NCBI GenBank assembly: GCA_019058295.1
Contig: JAHPZI010000015.1
Location: 1 to 64,000 of the forward strand
Reading direction: 5' to 3'
DNA from: Promethearchaeota archaeon
Lineage (GTDB): Archaea > Asgardarchaeota > Lokiarchaeia > Sigyniarchaeales > SOKP01
Length of the DNA stretch: 64,000 nt
The translations under genes and the position numbers were made by a program. How positions within the stretch are numbered: position 1 is the stretch's first letter; each line of letters starts with the position of its first letter. A model generated the notes under the pieces. It was not told the DNA's origin. It did no database searches and saw only the letters and a list, made by a program, of their open reading frames with translations. Shown one piece after another: positions 53,249 to 61,939 of this stretch.

Positions 53249-55702
53249 ATGGTAAGTGAAAAACTACTTTATTTAGATTCTAGTCAACCTATTGAAAAAA
53301 GAGTTGATGATCTAATTTCAAGAATGACAATAGAAGAAAAAGTTGCTCAACTCGGATCTCAATATGCTCCATCATTAATGGAACGGACTGAACTATCTCA
53401 TGATAAATTGAATAGATTAATGGGTAAAGGAATTGGCCAAATCACTAGAATTGGTGGCACTATGAATATAACCCCGGAAGAATCTGTTAAAATCGCAAAT
53501 GGTATCCAAAAATTTTTAAAGGAGCAGACTCGCTTAGGAATTCCTGCTATTGTTCACGAAGAGTGTTTATGTGGGTATACAGCCAAAAATGCCACTGTAT
53601 TCCCTCAAATTATTGGTGTGGCATCGACATGGGAACCAGAATTAGTAGAAGCTATGACAAGAAAAATCGGAGAACAGATGCGTGTCGTTGGTGCTCATCA
53701 AGGATTATCTCCTGTTCTTGATATTGCGCGCGATCCTAGATGGGGTCGCACAGAAGAAACATTTGGGGAAGATCCTTATCTTGTATCGCGGATGGGGGCA
53801 GCTTATGTAAAAGGTCTACAAGGAGTTTCTCTTCAAGCGGGTATAATTGCTACCGGTAAACATTTTTTAGGTTATGGATATCCTCAAGGGGGCAGAAATT
53901 GGGGTCCATCGTTTATCCCTAAAAGAGAATTACATGAAGTATTCGCAAAACCATTTGAAGCTGCAATCCACGAATCTAATATAGGTTCAATTATGAACTC
54001 TTATTCCGAAATTGATGGAATTCCTTGTGGAATTTCTCGTGAAATTCTGACCAATTTATTACGCAACAAACTTGGTTTTAAAGGTATGGTTGTTTCGGAT
54101 TACGTTACAATTGAATTAAACTGTAAAATGCATCGAGTCGCTAAGAATACTACAGAGGCAGCTATCCTTGCGTTTAATGCAGGTCTTGAAGTAGAGCTTC
54201 CAAGAACTGCTGGATTCGGGAGATCATTTGCCAAGGCTGTTAAAAAGGGAAAGGTTAGCGAAGAAGCGTTGAATCAATCAGTTGCCCGTATATTAAAGAA
54301 AAAATTTGAACTTGGATTATTCGATAATCCATATGTTGACGATGATCAGAAAATACTCGCTAATGTCTTTAAGAATCCAGAGAATAAGATTTTAGCAAGC
54401 GAAATTGCTCGTAAATCCATAATATTATTAAAAAATGATGATAATCTTTTACCTCTTAACAAGGACTTAAAATCAATTGCTGTTATTGGTCCTAATGCTA
54501 ATAGTGTTCGTAATTTACTAGGCGATTATACATATGTAAGTCAATTCGAAGCCACTGCGAGTAATGCTACAGGCGTAAGTGAGCTTGACGAGGAACAAGA
54601 TGCTCTATTAAAACAATTATTTGATGATGAAGATCCGGACGCATTCACGAGGAATTCCTACGACATTAAAAGTATTTTAGAAGCAATAAAAGAAAAGGTT
54701 TCAAAAAACACGGAAGTCAATTACGCTAAAGGTTGCGAAATTCAAAGCGATGATAAAAATGGGTTTAAAGAGGCAATTGAATTGTCAAAAAAATCGGAAG
54801 TTGTGATTCTAGTAGTAGGGGAAAAAGCTGGATTGACAAGAGAATGTACGAGTGGAGAATCTCGCGATCGTTCTTCATTAACTTTGCCTGGCGTACAAGA
54901 AGAATTGGTTCGGGAGATTTATGCAACAGGCACTTCAATCGTCTTGATTTTAATAAATGGACGGCCTCTCTCAATATCTTGGGAAAAAGAAAACATTCCC
55001 GCCATATTAGAAGCATGGTTACCTGGTGAAGAAGGTGGTGCTGCAGTTGCCGATGTTTTGTTTGGGGATTACAATCCTGGAGGAAAATTACCAATCTCTG
55101 TTCCTCGAAGTGTAGGGCAAATTCCAATTTATCATAACTGTAAACCTACTGGAGGAATTTCGGTATGGGCATGGAACTATGTAGAAGAAAACACTACACC
55201 TTTATTTCCCTTTGGATATGGCCTAAGTTATACTCAATTTGAATATGATAATTTGGTAATAAATAAGCAAAATGTCGACTCAAAAGGTACGGTGGAAATT
55301 TCTGTTGATGTTAAGAATGTTGGTAAAGTTCGCGGGGATGAAGTGGTACAATTATATTTACACGATAATGAAGCAACAGTTACGCGTCCTCTAGAAGAAT
55401 TATTCGGATTTAAACGGGTAACCTTAGATCCTGAAGAAAAAGCTACAGTTATTTTCACAGTTTCAATGAAACAACTTGGATTTTATAACGAAAATATGGA
55501 ATATATTGTAGAACCCGGGAATGTTAGCGTTTACATAGGGAGCATATTTGGGGATTTTGGACCTGAACTCTTGGAAATGAAGGATCTTTTTGCTCAGAAA
55601 GATGTGAAACTGAAAGGTAAATTTAAAATTATAGGGGAAACTATAGATTTGAGTAAAGATAAGGAATTCTTTTCTAAAATTGTTGTAAAAAAAAAGGAAT
55701 AA
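53249..55702 (+). CDS. GH3-family beta-glucosidase/xylosidase-like glycosidase
   Basis: 817 residues. The GH3 N-terminal domain has VHEECLCGYTAKNATVFPQI, SPVLDIARDPRWGRTEETFGEDP and the nucleophile region GMVVSDYVTIELN (Asp near 284). GKHFLGYG and MNSYSEIDG match the usual sugar-binding blocks. The C-terminal (alpha/beta)6 domain has IAVIGPNANS, followed by a fibronectin III-like end (VQLYLHDNEATVTRP). Most GH3 enzymes have SDW, and this has SDY. No signal peptide was found, so it likely acts on imported oligosaccharides. Confidence 0.92.
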   Translation: MVSEKLLYLDSSQPIEKRVDDLISRMTIEEKVAQLGSQYAPSLMERTELSHDKLNRLMGKGIGQITRIGGTMNITPEESVKIANGIQKFLKEQTRLGIPAIVHEECLCGYTAKNATVFPQIIGVASTWEPELVEAMTRKIGEQMRVVGAHQGLSPVLDIARDPRWGRTEETFGEDPYLVSRMGAAYVKGLQGVSLQAGIIATGKHFLGYGYPQGGRNWGPSFIPKRELHEVFAKPFEAAIHESNIGSIMNSYSEIDGIPCGISREILTNLLRNKLGFKGMVVSDYVTIELNCKMHRVAKNTTEAAILAFNAGLEVELPRTAGFGRSFAKAVKKGKVSEEALNQSVARILKKKFELGLFDNPYVDDDQKILANVFKNPENKILASEIARKSIILLKNDDNLLPLNKDLKSIAVIGPNANSVRNLLGDYTYVSQFEATASNATGVSELDEEQDALLKQLFDDEDPDAFTRNSYDIKSILEAIKEKVSKNTEVNYAKGCEIQSDDKNGFKEAIELSKKSEVVILVVGEKAGLTRECTSGESRDRSSLTLPGVQEELVREIYATGTSIVLILINGRPLSISWEKENIPAILEAWLPGEEGGAAVADVLFGDYNPGGKLPISVPRSVGQIPIYHNCKPTGGISVWAWNYVEENTTPLFPFGYGLSYTQFEYDNLVINKQNVDSKGTVEISVDVKNVGKVRGDEVVQLYLHDNEATVTRPLEELFGFKRVTLDPEEKATVIFTVSMKQLGFYNENMEYIVEPGNVSVYIGSIFGDFGPELLEMKDLFAQKDVKLKGKFKIIGETIDLSKDKEFFSKIVVKKKE

Positions 55703-55723
55703 AGAATTTTGTTAATTCTTATT

Positions 55724-56791
55724 TTATTTTATGTTACTATATACTGATTTTAATCTTTTTTCTGCTTCATTGACAATAGAACTAATTATATCTGATACAT
55801 TTTCTATGCTATTTATAATTCCAATACTTTGACCTAATAGCACTGCTCCGTCTTCTGTATTTCCTTCGTAAATTAATCGATATGCCTTAGATTCTTTTAA
55901 AAACTCCTCAATCGTCGTTTTCTTTTCCATAGCCATCTTTTCTTCTTTAGACCCTACTTTAGGATGAGTTGCAGCATATGGATTTTTCCATAACCTTATG
56001 GGTCCAAAAGCTCCAGTGGCTAATATCGTATCTTGAGCTTTTGCTGGAGGGACTATCTCTTTGTATGTTTGATGAAATTCGCTTTCAACTGAGGCGATAA
56101 ATCTAGAACCCATCGCAACAGCGCCTGCACCCATAGATAAAGCGGCAGCTAATCCTTGACCCGTAGCAAAGCCTCCACATGCTACAATAGGAAGATCTGG
56201 ATATTTCTGGATAACTTGTTGCAACAAGACCAAAGTACTTACTTCTTCATAGGACTGATGACCCCCACCTTCTGTTCCGGTTACAACGACTCCATCAACT
56301 CCAGTATCTGCACATTTTCCTGCCAGCCATAAAGCGGGAGCGACATGAAAATGCTTTATGTTTGAACCACTTTCTTTTAATTTTTGGAAAGATTTTGTTT
56401 GTGGTAAGACCCTGGAGGATCCGGCACTGGTAATTGCGTATACACATTGTTCTTTAAGTTTTGGATTTTCCATGATAAATTTTGGAATTTCTTTACATAA
56501 CAATGGTGCATCTATTTGTACTCGAGATGTTCTAATATTAAATCCAAAGGGTTTATCCGTGTGTTCTACTACGTACTCCATGTCTCTTTTCATAACTTTT
56601 AAGGTCCTCTCTCTATCTTGCATACTTTCTTTTATAGACTTTTCAAAATCAGAAGCATGACTAATAACACCCAAACCTCCAGCCTCGGAAACCGCTACTG
56701 TTAAATGAGTCGTATTGAAAGGTCCCATAGGTGCAGCAATAATTGGATGTTTAATCCCTAACATTTTGGTTATATTTGTTTCAATTACCAT
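55724..56791 (-). CDS. Nitronate monooxygenase/FabK-like flavin oxidoreductase
   Basis: 355 residues with a TIM-barrel FMN fold. IIAAPMGPFNTTHLTVAVSEAGGLGVI opens the protein, VDGVVVTGTEGGGHQSYEE follows near 175, and VACGGFATGQGLAAALSMGAGAVAMGSRF forms the phosphate-binding end near 215. This layout is shared by nitronate monooxygenases and FabK enoyl reductases. In an anaerobe an enoyl-reductase or reductive role may be more plausible. It is divergent from the OYE-type gene across a 198-base AT-rich spacer. Confidence 0.85.
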   Translation of the reverse strand: MVIETNITKMLGIKHPIIAAPMGPFNTTHLTVAVSEAGGLGVISHASDFEKSIKESMQDRERTLKVMKRDMEYVVEHTDKPFGFNIRTSRVQIDAPLLCKEIPKFIMENPKLKEQCVYAITSAGSSRVLPQTKSFQKLKESGSNIKHFHVAPALWLAGKCADTGVDGVVVTGTEGGGHQSYEEVSTLVLLQQVIQKYPDLPIVACGGFATGQGLAAALSMGAGAVAMGSRFIASVESEFHQTYKEIVPPAKAQDTILATGAFGPIRLWKNPYAATHPKVGSKEEKMAMEKKTTIEEFLKESKAYRLIYEGNTEDGAVLLGQSIGIINSIENVSDIISSIVNEAEKRLKSVYSNIK

Positions 56792-56989
56792 ACTTTATTT
56801 GCCTCTCTTGATTAATATTTCAAAATTAAATTAATTAAAAATAAAAATCATAATTAAATAAATTATTTGTTTAGATATTGATTATTTTATAGCTTAGTTT
56901 TATTTAACTTATTTTGTCCAAATATTTTTTAGTAATTTATTATAATTTGTTATTAGCTAAATTTTTAAATTGAATTAATATGAAAAACT

Positions 56990-58132
56990 ATGGGTAAAAT
57001 TATGTATTCTAAGCCAAAGAAAATAGGTAATTTAGAAATTAAAAATAGATTTGTTAGATCAGCAACATTTGAGGGTATGGCTACTGAAGAAGGTAATGTA
57101 ACAGAAAAACTTATAAATCTTTATAAAGAGTTAGCGGAAGGGGGAGTTGGATTAATAATTACTGGTTATTCATACGTTCAAAAAAGTGGAAAAGCATTTG
57201 ATAACCAAACGGGGGTCGATGATGATGATTTAATACCAGGGCTAAGTAAAATTGCGAATATTGTCCATGAAAATAGTCAAGATTGTAAAATTGCTTTACA
57301 AATAGCGCATAGTGGTCGTCAATCCCGTCATTTAGAAAACACTTTAGCACCTTCTGCTGTTTTGGATAAATTGACAAGAAAAGTGCCAAAAGAAATGACA
57401 ATTGAAGAAATAAGAGAAACTATTGAAGCTTTTGCTCAAGCAGTAAGGAGAGGAAAAGAAGCAGGATTTGACGCAGTCCAATTTCATGGTGCACATGGAT
57501 ATCTGATTAGTGAGTTTTTATCACCCTATACAAATAACAGAATAGATGAGTATGGTGGGAGTACTGAAAAAAGAATAAAGTTTGTTGAAGAAATTTATAA
57601 GAGCAGTGTAGAATTAGTGGGAAAAGATTTTCCGATTTTAATCAAAATGAATGGTGTGGACTTTTTAGAAAATGGACTTACATTAGAGGAGTCTAAGCAA
57701 ATAGCAGAAAGATTTTCAAAAATGGGTTTTGCTGCTATTGAAGTTAGCGGTGGTATGTGGGAAGTATGTAAACGAAGTAAAAAAGAACTTGGTTGGAAGC
57801 CTACTTTTTTACCTGAAAGCCGAATGTTTGTGGGAACTAAAAATGAAGCTGCCTACAACTTACCTTTTGCTAAAGAAATTAAAAAGGTAATAGATATCCC
57901 ATTAATAGTAGTTGGTGGGATCAATTCACTCGACTTAGTTGAACAAATTTTAACTGAAGGAAGTGCGGATTTTGTTTCTTTATGCAGACCCTTGATTCGA
58001 GAACCTGACTTACCAAATAGATGGCTAAAAGGAATTGGGGAATCTAAAGTTGATTGTATTTATTGTAATAGTTGCCTGTCAAGTTTAGTTACTACAGGGT
58101 TGCGATGTGTTAAAAAAGAACCCTCTGAATAA
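56990..58132 (+). CDS. Old-yellow-enzyme-type NADH:flavin oxidoreductase
   Basis: 380 residues. The OYE core has KNRFVRSATFEGMATEEG, LQIAHSGRQ, FHGAHGYLISEFLSPYTNNR and DEYGGSTEKR, with the phosphate site VGGINSL and FVSLCRPLIREPDL. The C-terminal CIYCNSCLSSLVTTGLRC gives four cysteines, close to the Fe-S site of 2,4-dienoyl-CoA reductases (with a one-residue shorter spacing). The second, FAD-NADPH half of those enzymes is absent. It likely reduces unsaturated carbonyl compounds, with electrons from a separate partner. Confidence 0.88.
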   Translation: MGKIMYSKPKKIGNLEIKNRFVRSATFEGMATEEGNVTEKLINLYKELAEGGVGLIITGYSYVQKSGKAFDNQTGVDDDDLIPGLSKIANIVHENSQDCKIALQIAHSGRQSRHLENTLAPSAVLDKLTRKVPKEMTIEEIRETIEAFAQAVRRGKEAGFDAVQFHGAHGYLISEFLSPYTNNRIDEYGGSTEKRIKFVEEIYKSSVELVGKDFPILIKMNGVDFLENGLTLEESKQIAERFSKMGFAAIEVSGGMWEVCKRSKKELGWKPTFLPESRMFVGTKNEAAYNLPFAKEIKKVIDIPLIVVGGINSLDLVEQILTEGSADFVSLCRPLIREPDLPNRWLKGIGESKVDCIYCNSCLSSLVTTGLRCVKKEPSE

Positions 58133-58250
58133 CTAAAATTAATAAAATTGTTTTTTTCTTATAACAAATCATAAGTGAGTAAGAAAAAATAGAATTTTTA
58201 AGCTTCAATCTTTTAAAAATATAATAACGCTTAAAAGTGAAATATCAGCT

Positions 58251-59990
58251 ATGAGTTCCACATATAACAAGATTTCAGAAGCGCTCTCTCAGAAATTTAA
58301 GGAAATTATTGGAGATGAATACTTTTTCTCAGAATACGAAATTAGATGGACGTATGCGTTTGGGGGTACAATTTTTAGAAAGGAATGGATACCCGATTTA
58401 ATTTTATTGCCTCAAACTGTTGAACAGGTTTCTCAAATTTTAAAGTTAGCAAACGAGAATAAAATTCCCGTAACTCCAAGAGGAAGTGCTACCAGTCTAT
58501 CCGGCGGTCCTATGACACCCTATAAAGGTATAAGTCTTGATCTAACTAAGATGAATAAAATTATTAAAATAGATATTGAGAACAACCTTGTAGAAACCGA
58601 AGCTGGCGTTATTTGTGATGATTTAAACGAAGAATTAAAATCTCATGGCTATTTCTTTCCTCCTGATCCTGGTTCAAGCTCAGTAGCGACAATTGGTGGG
58701 ATGGTTGCTACGAATGCTGGTGGTATTCAGGCGTTTAAATATGGGGTTACAAAAAATTATGTTTTACATTTAGAAGTTGTCCTGCCTAATGGTAAAATAA
58801 TGAATTTAGGCACAGACGTTTTAAAATCAGTATCTTCATATAATTTAAAAGACTTATTTGTAGGCTCTGAGGGAACGCTTGGAGTTATTACAAAAATTGG
58901 TCTTAGAATTAGACCTTTACCAAAAACACGAAAATTAGGATTATTTATTTTTGATAATGTAGAGGATCTACAGAAGGCTTCAATTGAGATTCGCAAGAAT
59001 GGGATTATTCCCAATCTATTAGAATTTATGGATAAACTTATATTAGAAGCAGTGACCGATTATTTAGGAGGAGAATTCGTAGATTTCCCGAATGGATATG
59101 TTCTCTTAGCCGAAGTTGACGGAGATAATACTAAAGCGGTAGATGAAAACTTCTCTGTAATGTTTGATATAATTATCCAGAATAAACCTATTTTCCATAG
59201 AATTGCTAAAAACAGTGAGGAACGAGAAAGTTTGATTCTAGCCCGAAAGGCTAACCTTCCCGCTTTATCAAGAATAAGACCAACAACATGTGTCGAAGAT
59301 TGTACGATTAAATTATCAGATTTCGCAGATGTAATTAAAAAGATTGAGAAGATTCCTGAAAGTATTAATGCCAAAAACATGCTTGTCGCTACTATCTGCC
59401 ATATGGAGGGTAATTTACATCCTACCTTCTTATTTAATGAAAATGATGAACAGGATGTAAAAGATTTTGAAAAAGCTATTGATTATCTATATAAAGAGAT
59501 TATTATTCCAGCTGGTGGCACACTCACGGGTGAACATGGGATCGGAAAAATAAAGACGCCTTTTCTCGAATTGGAGCATGGTTCTGAGGTTGTGGATATA
59601 ATGAGGCAAATTAAGGAATTGTTTGATCCAAATGGAATTTTAAACCCCGGGATCGGAAAGGGAGACCAAAGACCTTTAAAAAAAGTTAGCGTTCAGAGGA
59701 TTCTGAAAAACCAATCAGATAAAATTTTAGAATTAAAATGTATGCGATGTGGCTTTTGTATAAGTACATGTGCTTCAAGAATTAATTATTTAATTGAGCC
59801 CTATAGTCCAAGAGGTCGATTGAGTATTTTGAATGGTCTTGTTCATGGTGAGATCGAATTAAATGAATTAATCGTAGATATATTTCAAGCTTGCACACTT
59901 TGTGGACTCTGTTATGTAAAGTGTCCTGCAGGAGTTCAGACTCATGATATTTTTGAAAAAGCAAGAGAAATTATTCATAAAAATATGTGA
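58251..59990 (+). CDS. glcD: FAD-linked D-lactate/glycolate dehydrogenase with ferredoxin tail (GlcD-type)
   Basis: 579 residues. The FAD-binding PCMH domain has TPRGSATSLSGGPMTP, DPGSSSVATIGGMVATNAGG and GSEGTLGVITKIGLRIRP. The C-terminal oxidase domain ends TLTGEHGIGKIKTPF. A short 4Fe-4S tail follows with CMRCGFCISTC and CTLCGLCYVKC near 500-560. The usual GlcF CCG part is not present, so the electron acceptor must be separate. It should oxidise D-lactate or another 2-hydroxy acid to a keto acid. LarA begins 7 bases after its stop, so they are an operon. Confidence 0.88.
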   Translation: MSSTYNKISEALSQKFKEIIGDEYFFSEYEIRWTYAFGGTIFRKEWIPDLILLPQTVEQVSQILKLANENKIPVTPRGSATSLSGGPMTPYKGISLDLTKMNKIIKIDIENNLVETEAGVICDDLNEELKSHGYFFPPDPGSSSVATIGGMVATNAGGIQAFKYGVTKNYVLHLEVVLPNGKIMNLGTDVLKSVSSYNLKDLFVGSEGTLGVITKIGLRIRPLPKTRKLGLFIFDNVEDLQKASIEIRKNGIIPNLLEFMDKLILEAVTDYLGGEFVDFPNGYVLLAEVDGDNTKAVDENFSVMFDIIIQNKPIFHRIAKNSEERESLILARKANLPALSRIRPTTCVEDCTIKLSDFADVIKKIEKIPESINAKNMLVATICHMEGNLHPTFLFNENDEQDVKDFEKAIDYLYKEIIIPAGGTLTGEHGIGKIKTPFLELEHGSEVVDIMRQIKELFDPNGILNPGIGKGDQRPLKKVSVQRILKNQSDKILELKCMRCGFCISTCASRINYLIEPYSPRGRLSILNGLVHGEIELNELIVDIFQACTLCGLCYVKCPAGVQTHDIFEKAREIIHKNM

Positions 59991-59997
59991 GGAATGT

Positions 59998-61287
59998 ATG
60001 AGATTTGACTATGGAAAAAACGGCTTAGAAATCAATCTTGATCCATCTTGGAATGTCACTATCTTCCATCCAAAGAAACAGAAGGTTATTGAAAATCCAG
60101 TTGACGTTATTAGAAATAAAATTAAAAACCCCATTGGGAGTTCTCCTTTACGTGATATTGTAAATCAAAAGATTTCTTCCCAGAAAGTTTGTATTGTAGT
60201 AAGTGATGCGACCCGACCAGTTCCTTCGCATATTATTTTAGAGGCTATAATTAAAGAATTAAACGAATATGGAATAGCAAAAGCACAGATCACTATATTA
60301 ATTGCACTTGGATTGCATCGTCCAAGTAATAAAGATGAAATAGAACGAATAGTTGGTAAAAATATTTGGCGTCAATGGAGAATTAATGTACTACACCCTT
60401 CACCTAAAAATAGATTGCATGTTAAAGAATTAGGAAAAACGTCTAATGGATCTCCGATATATATTGATAAAGATTTCTATGAAGCCGATCTCAAGATTCT
60501 AACTGGATATGTAGAACCGCATTTCTTTTTTGGCTTTTCAGGTGGTAGAAAGGCTTTAGTACCCGGAATTGCTGGTCAAAAAACTATTATGGACAATCAT
60601 TCAGCAGAAAACATAGCCTCTCCTCATGCTCGATTCGGGATTTTTAAGGAAAATCCGTTACATCAACATGCTCTTGAAATAGCTAAAAAAATGGAGATAG
60701 ATTTTATAGTTAATGTATGTATCAATGAAGATCATAAAATTACCCAAGTAGCTGCTGGAGATTTAGAAAAAGCTCATGAAAATCTAGTTAATTATCAGTT
60801 AAAACATGTATTCAGAGAAATTTCCGAACCTTACGATATAGTAATATGTGGAAACGGAGGGTATCCTTTAGATCTCAATTTGTATCAAGCGGTTAAAAGC
60901 ATGGCTATTGGTGAGATGGCAGTCAAAGAAGGAGGAACAATTATTTCTGTGAATGAATGTTCTGAGGGTGTTGGAATAGGCCAAGAAAAGTTTAAGGAAC
61001 TCATTTTTTCGGGTATGAATCCCAAGGAGATTTATGATAAGATTCTAAATAAAGAAATTATAGTCCCAGATCAATGGGAAATTCAAATTTTAGCAAGGGT
61101 ATTAATGAAAGCTGAAATATATGTCATATCTAAGCTAAAAGAGAAAGAAATTGGAAAGATTGGATTAAAATATGCAAAATCTGTCGAAGAGGCGATTAAA
61201 TTAGGTTTAGAAAAACATGGTAGGGATGCCAAAATTCTGATCTTGCCAAATGGACCACAATTGCTTCCTGTATTGAAAAATAGGTAA
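59998..61287 (+). CDS. larA: LarA-family nickel-pincer lactate racemase
   Basis: 429 residues. Family landmarks include VVSDATRPVP near 72, IALGLHRPS near 100, and ILTGYVEPHFFFGFSGGRKA (near 170) continuing to LVPGIAG. NHSAENI follows near 205 and GGYPLDLNLYQAVKSM later. LarA interconverts L- and D-lactate, or related 2-hydroxy acids, with the nickel-pincer nucleotide made by LarB/C/E; those genes are not in this window. ATG 59998 with GAGG before it is favoured over an in-frame ATG at 59944, which lies inside glcD. It is co-transcribed with the dehydrogenase, which matches a lactate role. Confidence 0.88.
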   Translation: MRFDYGKNGLEINLDPSWNVTIFHPKKQKVIENPVDVIRNKIKNPIGSSPLRDIVNQKISSQKVCIVVSDATRPVPSHIILEAIIKELNEYGIAKAQITILIALGLHRPSNKDEIERIVGKNIWRQWRINVLHPSPKNRLHVKELGKTSNGSPIYIDKDFYEADLKILTGYVEPHFFFGFSGGRKALVPGIAGQKTIMDNHSAENIASPHARFGIFKENPLHQHALEIAKKMEIDFIVNVCINEDHKITQVAAGDLEKAHENLVNYQLKHVFREISEPYDIVICGNGGYPLDLNLYQAVKSMAIGEMAVKEGGTIISVNECSEGVGIGQEKFKELIFSGMNPKEIYDKILNKEIIVPDQWEIQILARVLMKAEIYVISKLKEKEIGKIGLKYAKSVEEAIKLGLEKHGRDAKILILPNGPQLLPVLKNR

Positions 61288-61298
61288 AACAATTAATT

Positions 61299-61910
61299 CT
61301 ACCATTCTGAAAAGAACTTTTCTTTTGAATAATCTCTTTTTAAAGGCTTTCCTGAAAGCATTGTATAGTATCTCAACATCGCAGATTGTTCTGCTCCAGT
61401 AACATTTTGGAGGGCATCATATAGAGTATTCCCCTTAGCAAATACACCATGAGCTCTTACAACCACAATAGGATAATTTTTCAACATAGGAGGGACTTCT
61501 CGCGCCGCATCTGTAGGGCCCGCGGGATTATCTACCTCAATAACAGGTATTTTTCTATACATATAAATTCCCTCTGCATCAAGACAAGTAATCTCGTCTT
61601 CTATCAGCGATAAAATAACGCAAAAAGGATTATGAGCGTGAATCACGGCCATTGCATCTGTATTTAAATAAATTTGGCGATGTACATTCGTCTCTGTGCT
61701 AGATAGCATAATTCCAGAATCTTGAGTATAGAGATCAGTCTCAATAATATCTTCAGGCTCTAGAAAACCGAGCATGGCACCCCTTCTTTTAATAAGGATC
61801 TTCCCTCCAGCCCTCATACTAATATTACCTGAATGGGAAGTATTATACCTGTGATCAGTTAATACTTTGCCTACAATTTTAAATTGTTTAAAAGTTTCAG
61901 GATCAATCAT
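61299..61910 (-). CDS. fucA: Class II aldolase (L-fuculose/rhamnulose-1-phosphate type)
   Basis: 203 residues, typical for FucA. The phosphate-binding start is HSGNISMRAG near 25. The catalytic glutamate is in SSTETNVHRQIY. The zinc histidines are in VIHAHNPFCV and VVRAHGVFAKG. The enzyme splits L-fuculose-1-phosphate or a similar ketose phosphate to dihydroxyacetone phosphate plus L-lactaldehyde. The nearby rhamnulokinase suggests rhamnulose-1-phosphate as substrate. It is followed upstream on the same strand by the AOR gene, 29 bases away, so the two are co-transcribed. RhaD or other aldehyde sugars remain possible. Confidence 0.87.
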   Translation of the reverse strand: MIDPETFKQFKIVGKVLTDHRYNTSHSGNISMRAGGKILIKRRGAMLGFLEPEDIIETDLYTQDSGIMLSSTETNVHRQIYLNTDAMAVIHAHNPFCVILSLIEDEITCLDAEGIYMYRKIPVIEVDNPAGPTDAAREVPPMLKNYPIVVVRAHGVFAKGNTLYDALQNVTGAEQSAMLRYYTMLSGKPLKRDYSKEKFFSEW

Positions 61911-61939
61911 TATTTCTCAATAAATTTTATAGTTTAAAC

